This document shows positions 42,856 to 50,086 of a DNA stretch of 64,000 nt, in pieces (the first letter of the stretch is position 1; every line of letters begins with the position of its first letter). A program made the translations under genes and the position numbers. The notes below the pieces were generated by a model. It was not told the DNA's origin and did not search any database. It saw only the letters and a list, made by a program, of their open reading frames with translations. Location: NCBI RefSeq assembly GCF_000716675.1, contig NZ_JNXT01000040.1, forward strand, positions 1 through 64,000, written 5' to 3'. Source of the DNA: Streptomyces alboflavus. Lineage in GTDB: Bacteria; Actinomycetota; Actinomycetes; Streptomycetales; Streptomycetaceae.

Positions 42856-44868
42856 TCAGCCCTTGAGCGAGCCGTTCAGCTCGGCGAGCGGCATGTCCGC
42901 GAGGCCCAACTGGCCTGCCTTGTCGAGCAGCTCACGCAGCTGCCCGGCCTGCTCGCCGCCGCCCTTCATGAGCCTCATCAGCAGGGCGGAGACGGTGAGA
43001 TTCTGCACGTCGGAGGTGGAGACGGAACCGAGCAGCCGGGTGAGGTCGTCGGTGAAGCTCGCGGTGCCGTCGAGCCACGGGCCGGCCAGGGCCTGTGCGG
43101 TCTCGGAGTTCTGGACGAATCCGTCGACGCTCTTGCCGAGCGAGATCGAGGAGACGAGGCGGTCGAAGAAGACCGACTCACCGCCGACGATGCTGATGTC
43201 GGCGTTCTCCAGGCCGGTGGCAAGGACCGTCGCCTGTGCCTCGGCGACCTGGCGCTGCACTTCGATCCCGGCCAGGCGGACGTCCTTCTCGGCCTCCAGG
43301 CGGAGCCGGTACTCCTCGTGGGTGCGGGAGGCCTCGTCCAGCGCGGCCATCGCGGCCGCCTTCTCGGTCAGGCCCGCGGCCTCGGCCTTGAGCTTGGCCT
43401 CGATGCCCTCGGCCTCCGCGCGCATCCGGGCCTCGGTGGCCTCGGCCTCGGCACGGCCCGCCTTCTCGACGGCGTCGGCCTCCTTCTCCCGGACCTGTAC
43501 CGCGGCCAGGCCCTCGGCGGCGCACTCCGCCTGCACGCCCTCGGCCAGCCGGAGCTTGGCCTGTGCGTCCAGGTCGGATGCCTTCAACCGGGCTTCGGCG
43601 AGGGTCAGTTCCTCGGCCGCACGGTGCGTGGCCGCCTGCTCCGCGGCCTCCGCCGCCTTGATGCTCTTGACCAGGCCTTCCTGTGCCTGTGCCTCCGCGG
43701 CGATGATGACGGCCTGGCGCTCGCGCTCCGCCTCCTCCACGGCGCGCAGCTTCTTGATGGACTCCTCCTGCTCGGCGACCGTGCGGTCGACGGCGACGCG
43801 CTCCCGTACGACCTCGGCGATCTCACGCTTCTCCGCCTCGACCTCCTTCTCGGCGGCGATGCGCGTCAGCTCGGTCTCCCGGTCGCGGGCGATGACTTCA
43901 AGGAGGCGGTCCTTCTCGATGCGCTCGTTCTCGATGGCGATGACCCGCTCGCGGTTCTTCTGCGCGACGGCCACCTCCCGGGCCTGGTTCTCACGCTGCA
44001 CACCGAGCTTCTCCTCGGTGGCGAGGAAGGCGCTCTGTGCGCGCAGCCGCTCCTCCTCCACCACCCTCGCCGTCTCGGCTTCCTCGCGCGCCCGCACCGT
44101 GTCGACCTCGCGCTTCTGCTTGATCTCGGCATCGGCCTGACGGCGTTCCAGCTCCAGGATGGCCTCGCGGGCGTCGACGTTCTGCCGGGTGATCTCCTTC
44201 TCTTCGTGGCGCGTGTACTCGTTGGTGCGCACGTGCTCGACGGCCGTCAGCTCGGTGATCTTCCGGATGCCCTGGGCGTCCAGGATGTTGGACGGGTCGA
44301 GCTGGTTCAGCGGCGTCTGCTCCAGGTGGTCGATCGCCGCGTCCTCCAGGCTGTAGCCGTTCAGATCGGTGCCGATGACCTGGATGATGCGGTCCCGCAG
44401 CTCGTCGCGCTTGGTGTACAGATCGGCGAAGTCCATCTGCTTGCCGACGGTCTTGAGCGCCTCGGAGAACTTGGCGTTGAACAGCTCCTGCAGCGTGTTC
44501 TGGTCGCTGGCCCGCGCCGTGCCGATGGCCTGCGCGACCCGGATCACGTCCTCGACGGTCTTGTTGACGCGTACGAAGAACGAGATGCGGATGTCGGCGC
44601 GGATGTTGTCACGGCAGATCAGACCGTCACGGCCGGTCCGCGTGATGTCGATGGTCTTCACCGAGATGTCCATGACCTCGGCCTTGTGCAGCACCGGCAG
44701 CACGACCTGTCCGGTGAAGGTGACATCGACCTTCCGCATCTTGGAGACGATCAACGCTTTCCCCTGTTCCACCTTGCGGAACAAGCGGGTGACCGTGAAC
44801 AGCAGCACGATGACGATGAGCAGGACAGCGGCGACGGACACGCCGATGCCCAGGGTGATGGCATCCAT
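42856..44868 (-). CDS. Flotillin family (YqiK-like) membrane protein
   Basis: A 670-residue SPFH protein. The N-terminal anchor is residues 4-28 (LGIGVSVAAVLLIVIVLLF). The SPFH/band 7 domain spans about 35-200 (ALIVSKMRKVDVTFTGQVVLPV, ISVKTIDITRTG). A very long Glu/Ala-rich coiled coil (220-560, many A-E-A repeats and REAE heptads) is the flotillin domain that drives oligomerisation, and a short C-terminal helical tail follows. Flotillins scaffold membrane microdomains. It is the second gene after a YqiJ-like gene, as in the yqiJ-yqiK pair of enterobacteria, and is followed by a giant AAA ATPase. The 62-base gap to the YqiJ-like gene has no strong terminator. Confidence 0.92.
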   Translation of the reverse strand: MDAITLGIGVSVAAVLLIVIVLLFTVTRLFRKVEQGKALIVSKMRKVDVTFTGQVVLPVLHKAEVMDISVKTIDITRTGRDGLICRDNIRADIRISFFVRVNKTVEDVIRVAQAIGTARASDQNTLQELFNAKFSEALKTVGKQMDFADLYTKRDELRDRIIQVIGTDLNGYSLEDAAIDHLEQTPLNQLDPSNILDAQGIRKITELTAVEHVRTNEYTRHEEKEITRQNVDAREAILELERRQADAEIKQKREVDTVRAREEAETARVVEEERLRAQSAFLATEEKLGVQRENQAREVAVAQKNRERVIAIENERIEKDRLLEVIARDRETELTRIAAEKEVEAEKREIAEVVRERVAVDRTVAEQEESIKKLRAVEEAERERQAVIIAAEAQAQEGLVKSIKAAEAAEQAATHRAAEELTLAEARLKASDLDAQAKLRLAEGVQAECAAEGLAAVQVREKEADAVEKAGRAEAEATEARMRAEAEGIEAKLKAEAAGLTEKAAAMAALDEASRTHEEYRLRLEAEKDVRLAGIEVQRQVAEAQATVLATGLENADISIVGGESVFFDRLVSSISLGKSVDGFVQNSETAQALAGPWLDGTASFTDDLTRLLGSVSTSDVQNLTVSALLMRLMKGGGEQAGQLRELLDKAGQLGLADMPLAELNGSLKG

Positions 44869-44930
44869 GTGAAGTCCTCAGAGTTCCCGGGGCCTTCGGA
44901 GCACCGGGGGATTGATGAGAAGAGCCTGCG

Positions 44931-45560
44931 TCAGCCGTGGTCGGCGCGCGGGCCGGGGTCGAGCGCCGCCTCGTAGGGCGCGGCCCAGAAGAACTCGCCT
45001 GTGTCGTCGTAGGCGTACAGCAGCGCACTGCTGCCGGCGGACAGCGCGGGCTCGCCGGCCCGCGGATCCTGCCTGACCTGGACGACGGCGACAGCGCCGT
45101 CCCTGGCCTCGACCTCAGCCTGACCGAACTCCGCGTTCACCCACCCCGTGCGGATGGTGCAGATCGACCCGATGAAGTCGTGCCGGGACGGCCCGGGTTC
45201 GTCAGGGAAGAGCTTCGCCAAGGGGCGTACCAGACCGCGCGCCACCCACCAGGCGACCAGCAGGGAAAGCAGCAGCAGGGCGATGTGGGCCACCGCGTGG
45301 GTGAGTCCGGACAGCCCGGCCCGTCCGATCGACACGGATCCGGTGAGGCTGATGAACCAGGCGGTCACGACGGTCAGCGACACGGTCACCGTGACCGGCA
45401 CTCCGCCGAGTCCCGCTGCGTCGAAGTCCACGTCCGAGTCGAAGCTGTCGGCGCCGGCCGCACCGAGCGCGACGAGCAACCAGAAGGCAAGGACGACGAC
45501 CAGAGCAGAGCTGAAGACGACGGTGGGAAACCCCGTGGCGGCACCGAGAAACTCGCCCAT
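44931..45560 (-). CDS. YqiJ-like (DUF1449/NfeD-related) membrane protein
   Basis: A 209-residue protein. The first membrane segment is at about 10-33 (PTVVFSSALVVVLAFWLLVALG), with further helices at about 55-75 and 90-115 (AHIALLLLSLLVAWWVARGLV). The C-terminal 75 residues form a soluble OB-fold-like domain (ICTIRTGWVNAEFGQAEVEARDGAVAVVQV). That layout is the YqiJ/NfeD class, which partners flotillins. The ATG at 45560 has GGGGGGACG seven to thirteen bases upstream. The gene heads a minus-strand operon with a leader hairpin at 45590-45632 and the operator at 45685-45701. Confidence 0.85.
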   Translation of the reverse strand: MGEFLGAATGFPTVVFSSALVVVLAFWLLVALGAAGADSFDSDVDFDAAGLGGVPVTVTVSLTVVTAWFISLTGSVSIGRAGLSGLTHAVAHIALLLLSLLVAWWVARGLVRPLAKLFPDEPGPSRHDFIGSICTIRTGWVNAEFGQAEVEARDGAVAVVQVRQDPRAGEPALSAGSSALLYAYDDTGEFFWAAPYEAALDPGPRADHG

Positions 45561-45589
45561 CACACGTCCCCCCTCGCTGTTGCAGCTCC

Positions 45590-45632
45590 GGCCCCGACGC
45601 CGGGTTCGCTTCCTCAACCCGGCATCGGGGCC
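45590..45632 (-). promoter_or_regulatory. Leader hairpin upstream of the YqiJ-like gene
   Basis: A 17-base stem with one mismatch (45590-45606 and 45616-45632; arm ends GGCCCCGAC and GTTGAGG-side loop of nine bases) lies between the operator at 45685 and the ATG at 45560, so it is within the untranslated leader if transcription starts near the operator. It could be an attenuator or a stabilising 5-prime structure. No downstream terminator alternative was worked out. Confidence 0.5.
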
Positions 45633-45684
45633 AGGCCCCCGTCTCTGCCGGAACCATCATGGGGCGGTGGGCGTGCCTGGCGCA

Positions 45685-45701
45685 TTGCCGTGTTCCGGCA
45701 A
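45685..45701. promoter_or_regulatory. Operator TTGCCG-N5-CGGCAA upstream of the YqiJ-flotillin operon
   Basis: TTGCCG (45685-45690), TGTTC, CGGCAA (45696-45701), extended by a flanking A/T pair. The half-site and spacing are the same as at 37863-37879 before the PucR-type regulator. It is about 125 bases upstream of the first gene. Confidence 0.7.
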
Positions 45702-45985
45702 TCTTTACGCATCGTTGATGCCGGTCGGCGATACGTTTCAGCGCCCGCTCAAGTTCCGCACCCCTGGCTGGCGGGGCAGGGACCTGTGCGGGCCCCACCT
45801 GCTTCTTTGCGTCCCATCGGCCCACCGCTGCCCGATTGGCCTCGACAGCATCGGGGGACGTAACCGCCCACTGGGTCGCCAGCGTTCGGCAGTCACCGCC
45901 GACGACAGCCCGGCCGTCCCCATGCATGCGTCGACTGGAGGCCATCGGGGGCATCCCCAGGCGAAGCTCGACCACGACGACACCC

Positions 45986-46016
45986 AGGACTCCAGCCTGA
46001 CTTCGCGATCTTGTCG
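45986..46016 (+). repeat. Left copy of a 31-bp direct repeat
   Basis: Begins AGGACTCCAG and ends CGATCTTGTCG. It matches 47006-47036 in 29 of 31 positions and in the same orientation; weaker similarity continues for about ten more bases. The two copies are exactly 1020 bases apart and enclose the aldo-keto reductase pseudogene. Confidence 0.85.
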
Positions 46017-46175
46017 CCGACCCTGCTGCGAGCGGGCCGGGCGCGGTGCTGCTGTACCCGCTGGTGAAGACGGCCGGGAGATACGCGGTGTCCGGGCCCT
46101 GCCGCGACCTGCTGCCGTTGGACCGCTTCCCCCTCACCCGTTCCCCTCACCCGTTCCCGCCGCGCCTGACCCGCC

Positions 46176-47006
46176 GACGCCTACGGCACCGGGCACAACG
46201 AGGTGCTGGTGGGCCGGGCCGTCCACCGCCGCCGGAACCAGGTGCAGCTGGCCACCAAGTTCGGCATCGACCGCAGCGCCGGCGGCTAGGCACGCCACAT
46301 CCGCGGTGCCCGGGACTACGTGCTGCGCTCCTGCGACGCCTCGCTGCTGCGGCTGGGCGTCGAGGTGATCGACCTGTACTACGCCCACCGCCCGCCCCAG
46401 GACGTGGAGATCGAGGAGACCGTCGGGGCGATGGCCGAGCTGGTCGAGGCAGGCAAGGTCCGCCATCTGGGCCGGTCCGAGGTCGACGGCGAACTGCTGG
46501 GCCGGGCGCACGCGGTGCACCCGATCACCGCGGTGCAGAGCGAGTACTCGCTGTGGACCCGCGACGTCGAGGCAGTCACCCCGGTGTTGGCCGAGCTGGG
46601 GGTCGGTCTTGTGCCGTACTCGCCGCTGGGGCGGGGGTTCCTGACCGGCGCCCTGGACCGCTCCACACTGGGCGAGAAGGACTTCCGGCGCACCAACCCC
46701 CGCTTCGCCGGCGAGGCGGGGGAGGCCAACGAGAAGATCGCGCAGACCGTGCGCGAGGTGGCTGACCGGCTGGGCGCCACCCCGGCCCAGGTGGCGCTGG
46801 CATGGGTGTATGCCCAGGCCGAGCGGCTCGGGGTGGCGGTGGCTACCATTCCGGGCACCCGCAGCCCTGCCCGGCTGGAGCAGAACGCGGCCGCGCTGGA
46901 GCTCACCCTGGACGCCGAGGCGCTGGCCGCGCTGGACCCGCTGAGCGACCAGGTAAGGGGCGAGCGCTACGCCCCCGCGCACACCGCTGAGGTCGCTCGG
47001 GGTTAG
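46176..47006 (+). pseudogene. Aldo-keto reductase, N-terminally truncated with an internal stop
   Basis: The frame reads [28 protein letters not shown], then an in-frame TAG at 46287-46289, then [25 protein letters not shown] and the rest of an aldo-keto reductase to the stop at 47004-47006. The catalytic Lys (LATKFG) and His region (YYAHR) are present, but the first 50 or so residues, with the catalytic Asp/Tyr, are absent and the upstream sequence is unrelated. A reading frame from 46320 alone could give 228 residues but would lack half the barrel. Flanking 31-bp direct repeats suggest a rearranged or inserted segment. Confidence 0.8.
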
Positions 47007-47036
47007 GACTCCAGTCCGACTTCGCGATCTTGTCGG
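47006..47036 (+). repeat. Right copy of a 31-bp direct repeat
   Basis: Differs from 45986-46016 at two positions (11 and 13). It starts at the last base of the pseudogene stop codon. It could be an attachment or recombination site pair, or two copies of a dispersed element. Confidence 0.85.
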
Positions 47037-47077
47037 GGACCCGGCCGGGAACGGGTACGGCGAGGTTCGAAGCCCTG

Positions 47078-47452
47078 TCAGACCCGCCACGTACGGATGC
47101 GGTCGGATGCTTGGTAGACGGTGGCCTTGCGGCCCTGGATGTCACGCACCAGCTCGACCAGCGCCCCGTACGGCGGGTCGATGCCCTCCCCGCAGGCATG
47201 CATATAGGCGACGGCGACCTGGCAGGCATACAGCGAGTTCCGATACGGCAGCGGCTCAAGCCGCACCACCGTGTGCAAGAGCGCAGCCGCCCGCCAGGCG
47301 GCATCGGGCGGAGTAACGCCGGGACGGGGGATGCGGGTCTTGTGGCGAGCCACCGCAGCCACCAGAGCGGAGTAGTCCGCCACTGTCACATCCTCGGGAA
47401 CTGCCTGTTCCTGGACGTCGAGCAGCCAGGCAACGTCGATGTGCAGCACCAT
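47078..47452 (-). CDS. Fic/Doc-like toxin component
   Basis: A 124-residue protein of the actinomycete Fic/Doc-related toxin group. It keeps the helical core VADYSALVAAVARHKTRIPRPG and AALLHTVVRLEPLPYRNSLYACQVAVAYMHACG but lacks a full HxFx(D/E)GNKR motif, so AMP-transferase or kinase activity cannot be assumed. The start shares one base with the antitoxin stop (TGATG), the normal antitoxin-first order. The C-terminus VYQASDRIRTWRV is also typical. It lies 42 bases from the right direct repeat. Confidence 0.75.
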   Translation of the reverse strand: MVLHIDVAWLLDVQEQAVPEDVTVADYSALVAAVARHKTRIPRPGVTPPDAAWRAAALLHTVVRLEPLPYRNSLYACQVAVAYMHACGEGIDPPYGALVELVRDIQGRKATVYQASDRIRTWRV

Positions 47453-47691
47453 CAGGCGGCTTCGGCTCCCCGCTGACGACCGGCCGGGGGCACCTCGTCG
47501 GGGAAGGCCTCGTCGAACTCGCCCCGATGCTGCTCCCCCCAGGAAACGGCGTACCGCACGAACTGCGCCCGCTGGCGCTCACGCAGCGACAGATCATGGA
47601 CGTACTGCTTGAGGGAGACCCCTGCGGCGGCCGCGGCGGCCCGCAGTTCCTCCATCTCCTCGTCGCTGTAACTGATGTTCAAAGACGGCAT
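47452..47691 (-). CDS. Ribbon-helix-helix-like antitoxin
   Basis: A 79-residue protein. The N-terminal strand and two helices, MPSLNISYSDEEMEELRAAA then AGVSLKQYVHDLSLRERQRA, fit a ribbon-helix-helix DNA-binding fold; the acidic, disordered C-terminus (EFDEAFPDEVPP) would cover the toxin. The start is ATG 47691; a 12-residue longer form from 47727 would read across the operator. A 17-base palindrome lies nine bases upstream, and autorepression by the antitoxin is the expected mode. Confidence 0.8.
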   Translation of the reverse strand: MPSLNISYSDEEMEELRAAAAAAGVSLKQYVHDLSLRERQRAQFVRYAVSWGEQHRGEFDEAFPDEVPPAGRQRGAEAA

Positions 47692-47699
47692 ACCCTGAT

Positions 47700-47716
47700 G
47701 GTACCTACTAGGTACC
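47700..47716. promoter_or_regulatory. Palindromic operator of the toxin-antitoxin pair
   Basis: GGTACCTA (47700-47707), C, TAGGTACC (47709-47716): a perfect dyad with two nested GGTACC palindromes, ending nine bases before the antitoxin ATG. The two GGTACC boxes are 11 bases apart, about one helical turn, as expected for two ribbon-helix-helix dimers side by side. Confidence 0.7.
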
Positions 47717-47727
47717 TGATGCGGCAC

Positions 47728-48331
47728 GGAAAGGTGTCGGACCGGGCGACCTGGACCGCCTCTAGGCTCCGTAACCCCGATACAACGCCCCCTCCGACCG
47801 CGGCGTGCTCACTCGCGAACTGCATCGCTCCCACCAGCGCTCCCGCTCCCGCCCGTGCGGGCTCTGAACGGCTGGACGGGTGCCGGTGCGAAGATGCGAT
47901 GCGTCTCTGCACCGCGTGGATCGGTCTCCGGGCGGCCTACCGACACGGCTACCGACTCCAGCCGCTGGGCGGGGTCCTCCAACGCTGGGCAGCACTCGTC
48001 GGCTGCACTGCAGACTCTCCGCCGCATCAGCGAGGCCGCACCGCCGCGCGGACGGCCGTGCTGCCCGTCCGCATGGGCGCGGGCAGGGCGGGGCGCAGTC
48101 GTGTCGAACGTACGCGCTGCTCCCCGGCGGGCGCCGCCTCGCGGTGTCGCCCAAGCGCGGCGTGTCCGCGGTCGAACCGTGCGCTGAACCTGCAGCGCGA
48201 GTGAAGTCACCGGGCGCATATGGATGTTGCTTCGCCTGCTCCGCGGGATCGTCCACGAAGTCGCCCCCAACCGATTCGTCTGCCGGCCCCTTATTACTCC
48301 GACGGGTGCAGGCGACGAGAGGGGCCCACAG
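47728..48331. other. Intergenic stretch, no gene recognised
   Basis: About 600 bases. Several overlapping open frames exist on both strands (for example 47762-48370 minus and 47880-48398 plus), but all are arginine- and alanine-rich with no start signals or family features. The AGAGGGGCC before 48332 is the ribosome binding site of the next gene. Confidence 0.45.
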
Positions 48332-48727
48332 ATGGGACTCTGGAGGACCTTGGCCGGAAGTCTCCTCCACCGCGGTGGAGGCTTCTGGTCCTACATGACC
48401 GAGCGGACGAAGAGCCGCACGGCCATCGAGTTGGAGCGGGAGCGCAACGCGGCCACCGCGAACGTCATCCCGTTGCTGCCCCCGGGCATCGACTTCATGG
48501 AGTCCGAGGACGGCGGGCGCACCCGGGTGATCCGCACGGCTCCGCAGACCTCGCCCGACAGCACCACCGAGGCCCCGCCCACGCCTTCCTCTCCCCTGCC
48601 TGTCAATGAACCGGATACCTCAGCACCCGCCCGGCTCGCTCTCCAACGAGCCGACGGAGGATCGGCTCCGATCACCACGCCGCACGGACGCCAGGACAAC
48701 CTTCCAGTGAGCGAGCCGCCCAGGTGA
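48332..48727 (+). CDS. Unknown 131-residue protein, first gene of sigma-factor trio
   Basis: The ATG at 48332 has GAGAGGGGCC six bases upstream. The first 60 residues are helical and basic (LWRTLAGSLLHRGGGFWSYM, TERTKSRTAIELERERNAA). The rest is a Pro/Thr/Ser-rich disordered tail. There is no signal peptide. Its stop overlaps the GTG of the sigma factor by four bases (GTGA), so it is cotranslated with it. I do not recognise the family; a regulatory partner of the sigma factor is the natural guess. Confidence 0.6.
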   Translation: MGLWRTLAGSLLHRGGGFWSYMTERTKSRTAIELERERNAATANVIPLLPPGIDFMESEDGGRTRVIRTAPQTSPDSTTEAPPTPSSPLPVNEPDTSAPARLALQRADGGSAPITTPHGRQDNLPVSEPPR

Positions 48728-49254
48728 ACGAGAACCTCAAAGATCTCTACGACAACGAGGTCATCGACCTCTTCCGCGGAAACTACTCGATCATGCTGGG
48801 GTCGCTCATCCGCAGAGGAGTCCCAAAGCCGATCGCCGAAGAGATCGTCAACGACACCTTCGCAGCAGTCCGTCGCAGATGGCCCAAAATCCGAGGCGGT
48901 CGCCCCCTCAACTACGCCTACGTCATTGCGCAGAACGAGAGCAAGAAATGGTGGCATCAAAAACAGAAGGAGGATAACCACCTCTATCACGGCGAATGCG
49001 ACGCACAATGCGAACGTGATGAAATTAATGAAATCATCAACCGCCTAACCCTGAAGCAGGCGATCGCCGACCTGTCACCACGAGAGCAAGAAGTCATTCA
49101 GCTCCGATTCTTCGAACAACTCACGGTGAAAGAGTCCGCCGAGAAGCTCGGGATTTCGGAAGGATCAATCAAAAGCTACACCCATACCGCCATCAACAGG
49201 CTGCGTAAGCAAGTCGATCTGGACTGCAAAGGGAACGGGGAGGAGGGGAAGTGA
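48724..49254 (+). CDS. ECF-like sigma-70 family factor
   Basis: A 176-residue sigma factor of regions 2 and 4 only. Region 2: VIDLFRGNYSIMLGSLIRRGVP, then EIVNDTFAAVRRRWPKIRGG and LNYAYVIAQNESKKWWHQKQ. Region 4: LKQAIADLSPREQEVIQLRFFEQLTV, then SAEKLGISEGSIKSYTHTAINRLRK. The coding sequence is clearly less GC-rich than the surroundings, with many A/T-ending codons (AAA, AAT, ATT), suggesting acquisition from elsewhere. It overlaps both neighbours by four bases. The promoters it reads are unknown; the biosynthetic operon starting at 50087 is an obvious candidate. Confidence 0.85.
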   Translation: MNENLKDLYDNEVIDLFRGNYSIMLGSLIRRGVPKPIAEEIVNDTFAAVRRRWPKIRGGRPLNYAYVIAQNESKKWWHQKQKEDNHLYHGECDAQCERDEINEIINRLTLKQAIADLSPREQEVIQLRFFEQLTVKESAEKLGISEGSIKSYTHTAINRLRKQVDLDCKGNGEEGK

Positions 49255-49814
49255 ACACGGACGAGGAGAACATTCACACCCAGGAGAATAATTCCCCTGA
49301 AGAGGAGCGCGTCACGGCATTCATGCAGGCCCTCCAGCGGATGCACGAGGACCCCGCTGAGGCTGCCCGCATCGACAAAATCATTGAGGACGCCGAGCAC
49401 CTCACCGACGAAACCGTCAGACAAGATCTGCCTCTCGCCGTCCACATCCACAACCAGGGCGGCAGCTACGTCGTCAACCTTTCCCCTTCTTTCCGGCGCA
49501 TCCTCGACGAACCGGATCCACGCAAATCAATCCGCCAGAGAATCAAACTGAGGCGCCCCAACAATCGGACTCTTTGGCAGCTGGGATTGATCCCGACTAT
49601 CGTCGCTCTGAGCGCCATCCTCGCCACCTTCATGTCAGGCCATGAATCGCAAAGACTTTGGGCAGTCGTCACATCCGCGGTCTCTGTGATTGCGCTGATT
49701 CAGGTTTGGGCCATGGAGAGATTCAATGCTCAGACTCGGCGGCCAAAAACAGAATGGCGAGTCGAGATCTCACATTCAAAGGAAGTGGAGGCGAGAGAGT
49801 TCAATAATCTCTGA
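49251..49814 (+). CDS. Membrane protein, possible anti-sigma factor
   Basis: A 187-residue protein starting at a GTG that overlaps the sigma factor stop by four bases. The N-terminal 110 residues are soluble and acidic. Two membrane helices follow: LWQLGLIPTIVALSAILATF (about 118-138) and LWAVVTSAVSVIALIQVWAM (about 145-165). A basic tail closes it. Position and topology resemble anti-sigma factors, but no zinc-binding HxxxCxxC motif is present. Base composition is low-GC like the sigma gene. Confidence 0.65.
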   Translation: MNTDEENIHTQENNSPEEERVTAFMQALQRMHEDPAEAARIDKIIEDAEHLTDETVRQDLPLAVHIHNQGGSYVVNLSPSFRRILDEPDPRKSIRQRIKLRRPNNRTLWQLGLIPTIVALSAILATFMSGHESQRLWAVVTSAVSVIALIQVWAMERFNAQTRRPKTEWRVEISHSKEVEAREFNNL

Positions 49815-49894
49815 TTAGCGCTTGGGCACATCAGGAAGGTCTGCCATCCAAGCATTCAACGCGCCACACCCGCGAGTGGTTGCGCCACACCTGT

Positions 49895-49910
49895 TGCACT
49901 AGATAGTGCA
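49895..49910. promoter_or_regulatory. Inverted repeat upstream of the KSIII operon
   Basis: TGCACTA (49895-49901), GA, TAGTGCA (49904-49910) is a perfect 7-base dyad about 180 bases upstream of the first ketosynthase. A GCGCCACACC decamer occurs twice just to its left (49861, 49883). It could be a regulator site for the biosynthetic operon. Confidence 0.45.
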
Positions 49911-50086
49911 CGACACTTCGGCGTCGGCTGTGCCGTTGGCGGGCACGCGGTTCGCGCCCATCCGTGGGATGAGCTCGCCCGATCGGGTGGATGGCCACAA
50001 GTGTTGACGGTTCGAGAAGTTTCGGCGCTCTACGGTGGCGACGGCGCTGAATGTGCCGTTTATGCCAAGCCGTTGGTTGGAGTTCG

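Noticed and set aside
38815..44976. Two open frames of about 920 and 1020 codons on the plus strand opposite the AAA and flotillin genes
   Set aside because: They mirror the codon bias of the minus-strand genes and show no recognisable domain; their products are Leu/Gly/Asp-rich noise.
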